Shown one piece after another: positions 1 through 5,145 of a stretch of 5,145 nt of DNA. The position numbers were made by a program, and so were the translations under genes. Each line of letters opens with the position of its first letter. Positions within the stretch are counted from its first letter, which is position 1. Below the pieces are notes generated by a model. It searched no databases and was not told where the DNA came from. It was given only the letters and a program-made list of their open reading frames with translations. Source of the DNA: Kiritimatiellia bacterium (GTDB taxonomy: Bacteria > Verrucomicrobiota > Kiritimatiellia > RFP12 > UBA1067); assembly GCA_017521065.1 (NCBI GenBank), contig JAFXEA010000149.1, positions 1 to 5,145 of the forward strand. The letters run 5' to 3'.

Positions 1-10
1 CGCATAAAAA

Positions 11-15
11 AGGAG
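11..15 (+). promoter_or_regulatory. Possible Shine-Dalgarno AGGAG for the plus-strand ORF at 22
   Basis: AGGAG stands six bases before the ATG at 22 in a purine-rich stretch. It is the main support for that ORF. In an A/G-rich region such a match can arise by chance. Confidence 0.3.
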
Positions 16-21
16 AAAAAT

Positions 22-237
22 ATGAGAGCATTTAAAGTGACGCCAAAAGCATTAAGAATCCTCGCAAAAAAATTGACTCATTTGGCTTGCAATTCACGCT
101 TGGAGGCTCTCGCCGCCATCTTCCTCGATGACGTCGCGGTTGAGCCAGCGCGACTGCGCAAAATATCCCGGGACTATCAGCGACTTGTTCTTCTGGTTGG
201 TAGGACTCGTCAGCCTTTCGATGATGCTTTCCGGTAG
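22..237 (+). CDS. Small plus-strand ORF of unknown function, doubtful
   Basis: A 71-residue frame starts at an ATG with a good Shine-Dalgarno upstream (AGGAG at 11-15, six-base spacing). The first 24 codons are AT-rich and give a basic start (MRAFKVTPKALRILAKK) that does not overlap any minus-strand remnant. From about 94 onward the frame runs antisense to two minus-strand fragments and looks like their shadow. I recognise no family, signal peptide or membrane segment. It could be a true small protein, or the 5' end of a gene whose body was lost by rearrangement. It would converge with the minus-strand genes. Confidence 0.25.
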   Translation: MRAFKVTPKALRILAKKLTHLACNSRLEALAAIFLDDVAVEPARLRKISRDYQRLVLLVGRTRQPFDDAFR

Positions 238-246
238 AAATAATTG
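94..246 (-). pseudogene. Possible displaced C-terminal remnant of the metallophosphoesterase
   Basis: This open frame between stops at 247-249 and 94-96 reads LPESIIERLTSPTNQKN, then SLIVPGYFAQSRWLNRD, then VIEEDGGESLQA. It has no start codon of its own and overlaps the end of the metallophosphoesterase frame in a different phase. LPESIIERL is reminiscent of the 'LPxxQxEWL' helix that follows the NNY segment in many calcineurin-like phosphoesterases. A frameshift or small deletion near 237-246 would join the two. I do not recognise the rest, and no GHxH-type metal motif is present. It could equally be a chance open frame. Confidence 0.25.
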
Positions 247-464
247 TTATCCACCACAATGAAACGAAATCCATTACAGTCAAAGAAATAGTGTCCGCTA
301 TCCATTCGATACGTTTTCAACACATCTTCATATGAACATCCGTCCGTCTCGTGATTGCCCAACACATGATAGGTCGGCAAGCCAAAATCATTATAGTAGT
401 CTATGTAATCTTTGAGCTCCGAAGGATTTTGGCACATGTCCCCACAATGTATCACAAAGACGCA
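210..464 (-). pseudogene. Calcineurin-like metallophosphoesterase fragment, truncated at both ends
   Basis: The frame reads VFVIHCGDMCQNPSELK, then YHVLGNHETDG, then HYFFDCNGFRFIVVDNNYFY. The GD (438-443) and GNHE (348-359) motifs are two metal-binding blocks of the calcineurin-like metallophosphoesterase superfamily, spaced as in family members. The first block (D-x-H), expected about 30-40 residues before GD, is missing. The sequence upstream in this frame (an ATG at 530, then LIVLVQEQRWLRLMN) does not resemble it and is open only to a stop at 552-554. Downstream the frame runs into TGA at 210-212 after YRKASSKG, long before the later histidine motifs of an intact enzyme. With ligands lost on both sides it should not be active. 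The homology appears to start around 464, where it abuts the end of the secreted beta-sandwich frame. I infer a decayed gene joined by a deletion or rearrangement; which phosphoester it once cleaved cannot be told. Confidence 0.68.
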
Positions 465-471
465 AGCACCA

Positions 472-944
472 ACCACCAAGTTCATCAAACGTAACCATCT
501 CTGCTCCTGTACCAAAACAATCAAAATCATTGATCTTTCCTGATGGCGAAGTCAATGTAAGCGCAGATGCAGCATTGTTCATCCTCGACCAATTATCGCT
601 GGAATAGGACACACTCATGGATACCCCCCGTCGCACACGGCGGTCAGGACCTGATTTAACGGAATCGACAGCAAAAACGCTCTCCTCTGAAATATAGACC
701 TCATTCCCCGATGCGACGCGGAAACGACCGGCATCATAGTGACAAGCGAAAACGTCTCGACCGCCGTGATTTTTTCTCCAGCACGGCACCAAAGCGAGAC
801 ACCATCTGTCGCCGCGGTCACAACAATCTCACTCCCTGTCGTATCAGCGGAAAAGATGTACGTCTCTGATTCGAAGAGCTGTCCGGCAGACGCATGCAGA
901 CATATAGCCGCAGAAATGACACTGAAAAAATTAGCGGGTTTCAT
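472..944 (-). pseudogene. Secreted beta-sandwich surface protein, frameshifted and 3'-truncated
   Basis: The ATG at 944 has an ideal Shine-Dalgarno and begins a clear signal peptide: MKPA, then a hydrophobic FFSVISAAICLHASA stretch, with likely cleavage after ASA before GQ. A strand-rich segment follows (SADTTGSEIVVTAATDG...). In this frame the protein ends at 615 (109 residues) with an uncharacteristic tail (SHRGMRSIFQRRAF). A more protein-like continuation lies in another frame from about 770 down to 472: RDVFACHYDAGRFRVASG, EVYISEESVFAVDS, then SSDNW and ALTLTSPSGKINDF. I therefore infer a one-base indel in the A6 tract at 770-775. The AVDS...S..W...LT.TSPSG pattern resembles Ig-like sandwich repeats in surface proteins of Kiritimatiellae-type genomes. 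After TFDELGG the frame overlaps the metallophosphoesterase fragment, so the 3' end is lost. The function is unknown. Alternatively, the 109-residue product is real and the second frame is an unrelated remnant. Confidence 0.5.
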
Positions 945-951
945 GACATGT

Positions 952-956
952 CCTCC
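952..956 (-). promoter_or_regulatory. Shine-Dalgarno GGAGG for the secreted protein
   Basis: On the minus strand GGAGG sits seven bases before the ATG at 944. It lies in the 26-base gap after the SUMF1-like stop codon (971-973), so the two reading frames were probably co-transcribed. It fixes the start of the signal-peptide protein. Confidence 0.7.
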
Positions 957-970
957 ATGGGAATATCATC

Positions 971-1699
971 TCATTGCATAATTCTGGAGACACGGAACCC
1001 TATGCCCCAAGCGGCTTTGGTCTTACCTTGGGTATAACGTTCCGAAGCTCTTAATATATTTGAAGGATTGCCATTGCTCTTGAAAAGGGGATCGCGGCAA
1101 TGTCCGCCTCCATGCCTTCTGACAAGAGCAGAACCACCAGACGCTGGTGTCCACGGATCCACTGCATCCGACAAATCTTCAAGGCTTGCATCATCTCGAC
1201 AGAACTCCCAGCAATTGCCCGATGTATCGAAGAGCCCCCAGTTGTTAGGTGCACCCAATCCAACTGGCATATGATGTCCCGTGCTGCTTTGATGACTGTT
1301 GTTCTCAATTCCAATGGCATAGTCTTTGACATCAACTTCCTCATCCCCCCACGAAAACACGCCAGTCTCTCCTGCACGCTGGGCGATTTCTGCCATGACT
1401 TCAGTGGGCAGATCAAATCCACCAATGCCGGTCAATGCATTCAAGCGTTCAAAAAATGAACCGTTCCTGTTAGAACCTATGGTATCGGAAGGAGCTGCGG
1501 CAGCGCCACGAAGCCCATTCCAAGACACCGCCTGCACTGAACGGTTGGTTATTGTTGCAGCCGGGAAATTGTCATTGGCCCAATCCGGACGCCACATGTC
1601 GAACATGGTGACATAATCATCATCCAACACCTTCAAGATGAATGTCGACTGGCATCCCCAAATGCGTTCCGGCCTAAACCTGTCGATCAGTAACACCAT
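971..1699 (-). pseudogene. SUMF1/FGE-like (formylglycine-generating enzyme family) domain protein, N-terminally truncated
   Basis: The 242-residue frame matches the middle and C-terminal part of a SUMF1/EgtB/PvdO-type C-type-lectin-like fold. The signature pieces are VSWN at 58-61, GFDLPTE at 94-100, AQRAGETG at 106-113, NNWGLFDTSGNCWEFCRDD at 152-170, VRRHGGGHCRD at 193-203 and terminal GFRV at 234-237. The usual opening of the domain (a G-x-F-x-M-G-S-type segment and the first strands) and any signal peptide are absent. The frame is open only back to 1753. The ATG at 1699 has a GAGG five bases upstream, so a shortened product could be translated. Only one cysteine (C201) lies in the region where true FGE has a Cys pair, so sulfatase activation is unlikely. 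It lies 106 bases behind the GH106 gene on the same strand. The fold is well supported; calling it a truncated remnant rather than a short functional protein is inference. Confidence 0.7.
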
Positions 1700-1805
1700 A
1701 ATAGCCTCGATGGACCTACCACAGCAAAATGAGAATTCTCTTCGGATTAATTCTCACGGAAAAGAAGGGAGCTTTGCAGCACGAGAATTCAGATTGGACG
1801 AAATC
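1700..1805. other. Intergenic spacer between GH106 stop and SUMF1-like start
   Basis: This 106-base, comparatively AT-rich spacer holds the inverted repeat at 1730-1756 and another copy of GAGAATTC at 1783-1790. I checked all three minus-strand frames for the missing N-terminal part of the SUMF1-like domain and found no convincing match. No clear -35/-10 promoter is visible. Confidence 0.5.
1730..1756 (-). repeat. Inverted repeat in the gap between the GH106 and SUMF1-like genes
   Basis: An 8-base stem (TGAGAATT at 1730-1737 pairing with AATTCTCA at 1749-1756) encloses an 11-base loop. Inside it, GAGAATTCTC (1731-1740) is itself a perfect 10-base palindrome. On the minus strand the hairpin is followed by ATTTTGC, so it could be a weak terminator for the rhamnosidase message. 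The stem is AT-rich and the T-run is only four, so an operator or plain chance are also possible. Confidence 0.3.
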
Positions 1806-4800
1806 TTATTTGAGGAAAAACTTTACCGGACAAAGTATTCCGGAGGGAATCAATGGAGAATCAAGCGGTGGATTGAAATTCTTCTGGTAAAGGATCCAGG
1901 TCTTGCGGTCCTTCTCCGGCTGATTGAGATCGTACACAACACGGTTCCGCCAAGTATTTGTCACTTCCACCTTGAGACTGTTCCTGCCCTCCTTCACAAA
2001 TCCGGTCACGTCGCAGGAATACGGTTCGCACCAGAGCGTGCGCACCTCCCTGCCGTTCAGGAAAACCTTCGCAATGGTCTCAACCTTGCCGAGATCAAGA
2101 ATGCATCTTGCGCTGTCGATGGTTCCTTCGAAGTCGAATTCCGTTTCATATACGACCGTTCCTGAATAGGCTTTAGCCTCAGCGGTGAATTCAGGGATTT
2201 CCGTCCATGAGCGGGGAGCATCAAGCGTCACGCTCTCAGGTGCGCCCCATCCCTTCGGGAAAGAAAGCCTCCACGGAGCGAACTTGCAAACGACTTCGCG
2301 TTTCTGATTTCTGCGCTTTGACGCTGGCTCACCGCCGAACTCCACAAACACTGACTGTGACGGATGAAGTTCAAGCGCACCACCATTCCGCCACGCATAG
2401 CGCTCTCCGGACACAGGATCGTACACCGCCGCCGCACCGTTTGCTCGGAACGCAACCTTTCCGGTCCATCCATTGGTTCCGGCCGCAACAAAATAGCGGT
2501 CCACCGCACCAACCTTCCTGCGCAGCCACATGAAATCCTCGTTCAGGCCATCCCCAAGCGCCGGAACAGTAGCAACATCCTTCCCGATTGCGGATAACGC
2601 CTTCACCAAAGCATCCTTGCCGCCGAACACCACCTTGCCGCCGGCCTTCGTCAGTTCAGCCAGTCTCTTGCGCGTAGCGGGAAGCATAAAATGTTCATCC
2701 GGCACCCACAGCACTTTCCAGACAGTTCCTTCGGGACTCGTAAACATACCGTTCTTGACCGAGAGCCTGTTCGTCAGCACGTCATGGTTCAGGTAGTCCA
2801 CCGAGTATCCCTCCGGGAACTCATAGTATTCGTCCGGCTTGTGTCCCACAGCATCACCGAGATACCAAAGCACGTCATTGGACGGCAATCCCTCTTCAAG
2901 AAGCTCTTCGCATTTCGCAAGCCATGCAGTAAATTCCGGCATATGCCTCCACCATGTCTGAAGACGGGTGAACGGTGTACCGTTGAAGCCGCCCATGCAA
3001 CCTCCCGGCGGCGTCGCGTCAACAGCAGGTGCATGCGTATAGCTCTGCAAAGCAAGATGCGTGACCCCTTTTGCGAAATGACGGTTCGCGACATCTCGCA
3101 GTTCCTTGAAGTCTTCTTTCCAGGAAATCCCCCACCCCGTGAACGCCTCTGCCGTCACACGCCGCTTTCCGTAGATGTGTGCGGCCGATGCGCACGGACG
3201 TATCGGCTTGTACGCATAGCATCCAACATGACCTTCCTGTTTCGACCTGTGCGGCAGCCAGTATTCGCACATCGGAGCATCGGAATATTTCCAGTATTCG
3301 AGAATGTCACCTGAGATAATGTCGCCGAACGCCGTCTCATACAGGATTCCCATCCCCCTTTCGTGGGCAAGCTTCGCCATATGGCCATAGTAGTTCTTCG
3401 TGATGAGGTCGCCGATAGTCCGGCGCCAATCGGTAAGCACACGTTCCGTTTCGGACGGACTATCCACCACCCAACCGAACAATGCGGGCAGCCACTTTCG
3501 AATCGCGTATCCGTTGGCATCCATGAAATAGCGCTCCATACGCGGAGTCCATGTCTGCCCGAAACACTCCCAGCTGTCCACAAGCATCCCATCGAGCCTA
3601 CCCTTCAACGGGCCGTCCGCAAGCATTCCCACATATCCGTTGAAATTCGCCTCCGCCCCTTCCGGCGCGAGCTTGTCGCACTCCCAACCGGTTGCCTCTT
3701 TCGGCGCAGGTGAATTGACACGCTTCGAATTAACATGAGCCACGCGCAGAACTGTCCAGCGTCCAGACGGCACATGCCAGTTCAGCGATCCGTCATCTTT
3801 CCGCAGATGGGAGATGTCCTGCACCTTCACCGCATCAACCCATGCCGAGGAAGACTGCTTCGGCGGCTTTTCGTAAAGGAGCGAACGGAGGACCAGACCT
3901 GACTTCATCTCCCAGTCCGTATGGCGGGCTTCCGAGAAGAACTTCGGTCCTTTGAAGCGTTGAACCGGATATTTGTGCCGCAGCGTAAACCGCCACTTCT
4001 TTGCGGTGAACTCGTCACAGGCAAGCGTCAGAGGCAGCACATAATCGCGCCACGACGATGTCGGAAGCGGAGTATCAAGAACCGTATGCGCCTTGCCGTC
4101 CACATCGAACGCCTCTAGCCTGACGCCAAGCCATGGGGCATGGTACGTATAGTTGTTGTTGTACAGCTTCGGACTCGGGAGTGTTATCGTACGGACCGTG
4201 ACAGGAGACGCGAACTCGTACGTTTCCGCATCACCATCGCGCTTCGAAGACGCCGGAAGAAGTTCTCCGGCGCCATCGCCCTCTGGCAACGGGAAGGCAA
4301 GCACAGCGATATCACGCCAGTCGGAATCGGCATCAGCATATTTCTTCGGAATCTCCGGCAGGCGCACCGTGTCACCGACGGCAAAATCCGTGCGGGAGAA
4401 AACAGCCTCGCGCATTGCGTTCGTGACGGCTATCCAAGGTCCGCCCGACTGCGACCACCCCGGACAGTTCTGTACGACAAGACGCAGCCCCAACCGGCGG
4501 CATTCATCGCCAAGGAACGAAACCACATCGCCCCACTTCTCACTCATGCACGGAATCTGCTCCGGACAATCCGGCCAGACTCCGGCCCGCGAAATGTGGA
4601 AGAAATGAATGCCTTTGAGTCCGGCAGCCTTTATCGCCTCAAGATCCGCCCTGAGTCCATCCTTGCGCACATTGCCGCCCATGAACTCGAGCCACGCCTC
4701 CGGACCGCGAATGTCAGCCTCGCGCACCGTCTCCGTCAGAAACGGCTTTATCTCATCAAACCATATCCTGTAACCTTCCGCCGCCGGATGGAGCAGATCG

Positions 4801-5145
4801 GGAAACATCTCGCGCGTAAGCGTTCCGTCCGGTCTCAAAAACCGGCTGTTGAAATCAAGCCACACAACCCGCTTCCCGTCGGCAAGCTCGCTGATCTTGG
4901 AATTTATGTACCCGTTGCGCTTTCTCTTTTTGTGCTGCAAAGACGCCTGACGCGGGAAAATCGCCGAGAGCAGAATCCTTGCCTCTGGCTGCTCGCTGCG
5001 TATCGCATCCACAACAGCCCTGATCCCGTCCACCACCGCATCAGGGCGCTCCGAGTTGTTCGTGCCGATCATCAGCATCACGTTCTTGGCGCGATATCCG
5101 TCCATCTCACCGTTCGCGATTCGCCAAAGCACATGTTGCGTACAG
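1806..5145 (-). CDS. SGNH esterase / GH106-like alpha-L-rhamnosidase fusion, 5' end outside window
   Basis: Probable bifunctional glycan-degrading enzyme. The frame is open to the window edge. The first possible start inside the window is a GTG at 5132, but the residues before it (C-T-Q-H) continue an SGNH domain, so the true start and any signal peptide lie outside. Numbering from the GTG: residues 1-135 are the C-terminal half of an SGNH/GDSL hydrolase, with the GTNN block at 23-26 and the catalytic D112-L-L-H115. About 145-950 resemble GH106: GGNV at 152-155, NCPGWSQSGGPW at 222-233, DSWE at 519-522, YET at 598-600 and AEAFTGW at 661-667. E522 and E662 are the best candidates for the catalytic acid pair, with E599 also in a conserved-looking site. 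Residues 955-1108 form a jelly-roll/galactose-binding-like module (YSGTVVYETEF, LDLGKVETIAKVFLNG, VTNTW) ending in LIPSGIL. No internal stop or frameshift is seen. The family calls are from motif recognition; the acylated rhamnosyl (pectin-like) substrate is inference. Confidence 0.88.
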   Translation of the reverse strand, partial: CTQHVLWRIANGEMDGYRAKNVMLMIGTNNSERPDAVVDGIRAVVDAIRSEQPEARILLSAIFPRQASLQHKKRKRNGYINSKISELADGKRVVWLDFNSRFLRPDGTLTREMFPDLLHPAAEGYRIWFDEIKPFLTETVREADIRGPEAWLEFMGGNVRKDGLRADLEAIKAAGLKGIHFFHISRAGVWPDCPEQIPCMSEKWGDVVSFLGDECRRLGLRLVVQNCPGWSQSGGPWIAVTNAMREAVFSRTDFAVGDTVRLPEIPKKYADADSDWRDIAVLAFPLPEGDGAGELLPASSKRDGDAETYEFASPVTVRTITLPSPKLYNNNYTYHAPWLGVRLEAFDVDGKAHTVLDTPLPTSSWRDYVLPLTLACDEFTAKKWRFTLRHKYPVQRFKGPKFFSEARHTDWEMKSGLVLRSLLYEKPPKQSSSAWVDAVKVQDISHLRKDDGSLNWHVPSGRWTVLRVAHVNSKRVNSPAPKEATGWECDKLAPEGAEANFNGYVGMLADGPLKGRLDGMLVDSWECFGQTWTPRMERYFMDANGYAIRKWLPALFGWVVDSPSETERVLTDWRRTIGDLITKNYYGHMAKLAHERGMGILYETAFGDIISGDILEYWKYSDAPMCEYWLPHRSKQEGHVGCYAYKPIRPCASAAHIYGKRRVTAEAFTGWGISWKEDFKELRDVANRHFAKGVTHLALQSYTHAPAVDATPPGGCMGGFNGTPFTRLQTWWRHMPEFTAWLAKCEELLEEGLPSNDVLWYLGDAVGHKPDEYYEFPEGYSVDYLNHDVLTNRLSVKNGMFTSPEGTVWKVLWVPDEHFMLPATRKRLAELTKAGGKVVFGGKDALVKALSAIGKDVATVPALGDGLNEDFMWLRRKVGAVDRYFVAAGTNGWTGKVAFRANGAAAVYDPVSGERYAWRNGGALELHPSQSVFVEFGGEPASKRRNQKREVVCKFAPWRLSFPKGWGAPESVTLDAPRSWTEIPEFTAEAKAYSGTVVYETEFDFEGTIDSARCILDLGKVETIAKVFLNGREVRTLWCEPYSCDVTGFVKEGRNSLKVEVTNTWRNRVVYDLNQPEKDRKTWILYQKNFNPPLDSPLIPSGILCPVKFFLK

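Noticed and set aside
391..792. 133-residue minus-strand frame as an independent gene from the ATG at 792
   Set aside because: Its first residues (MVPCWRKNHGG) overlap the signal-peptide gene in another frame with no clear Shine-Dalgarno. It reads better as the frameshifted continuation of that gene.
971..1699. Sulfatase-maturation partner for the glycan-degrading enzyme
   Set aside because: No sulfatase is present in the window, and the SUMF1-like domain is truncated and lacks the cysteine pair, so a maturation role is not supported.
1..1800. Insertion sequence or integron cassette as the cause of the fragmented genes
   Set aside because: I saw no transposase or integrase motif, no terminal inverted repeats with target duplication, and no attC-like sites.
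1826..1843. Hairpin CCGGA...TCCGG near the end of the rhamnosidase gene, followed by a T5 run on the minus strand
   Set aside because: The stem is only five base pairs, several bases separate it from the T-run, and it lies inside the last codons encoding a conserved C-terminal segment. It is too weak to call a terminator.
1638..2165. 175-residue plus-strand ORF
   Set aside because: It lies almost entirely antisense to the C-terminal domain of the rhamnosidase and shows no recognisable motif; it is a shadow frame.
2691..3314. 207-residue plus-strand ORF
   Set aside because: It is fully antisense to the conserved GH106-like core and rich in R, H, P and C, as shadow frames of GC-rich genes are.

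Overview
The window is one coding strand: every gene I can support lies on the minus strand and is read from the right edge towards the left. The style of the proteins suggests a polysaccharide-degrading member of the Kiritimatiellota, Lentisphaerota or Verrucomicrobiota. They include a GH106-type rhamnosidase fused to an SGNH esterase, a degenerate SUMF1-like protein with a GFDLPTE...NNWGLFDTSGN...GFRV pattern, and a secreted beta-sandwich protein with an AVDS-type repeat. This assignment rests on remembered family style, not on a search.

Right and centre (1806-5145, minus): one large open frame, cut at its 5' end by the window edge, encodes at least 1,112 residues. It begins inside an SGNH/GDSL hydrolase domain (GTNN block and catalytic D-x-x-H), runs directly into a GH106-like alpha-L-rhamnosidase domain, and ends with a galactose-binding-like beta-sandwich. 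The likely job is removing ester groups and terminal rhamnose from an acylated, rhamnose-containing glycan such as pectin. It is the only feature that looks fully functional.

Left third (about 90-1753, minus): this is less GC-rich and appears to be a graveyard of gene fragments. First comes a SUMF1/FGE-like domain without its N-terminal part (971-1699). It is followed 26 bases later by a secreted protein with an excellent Shine-Dalgarno and signal peptide (944 downwards) that seems to be frameshifted at an A6 tract near 770-775. That protein then runs out of frame into a calcineurin-like metallophosphoesterase fragment (about 464-210), which lacks its own N-terminus and stops early. A further short open frame (94-246) may be its displaced C-terminal end.

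The extreme left edge has a plus-strand ATG with a good Shine-Dalgarno (22-237), but its product is not recognisable and most of it overlaps the decayed minus-strand frames.

I see no tRNA, rRNA, CRISPR array, complete insertion sequence or riboswitch. I do not see a convincing new multi-gene system. The main points are the esterase-rhamnosidase fusion and the unusual run of abutting truncated genes behind it.
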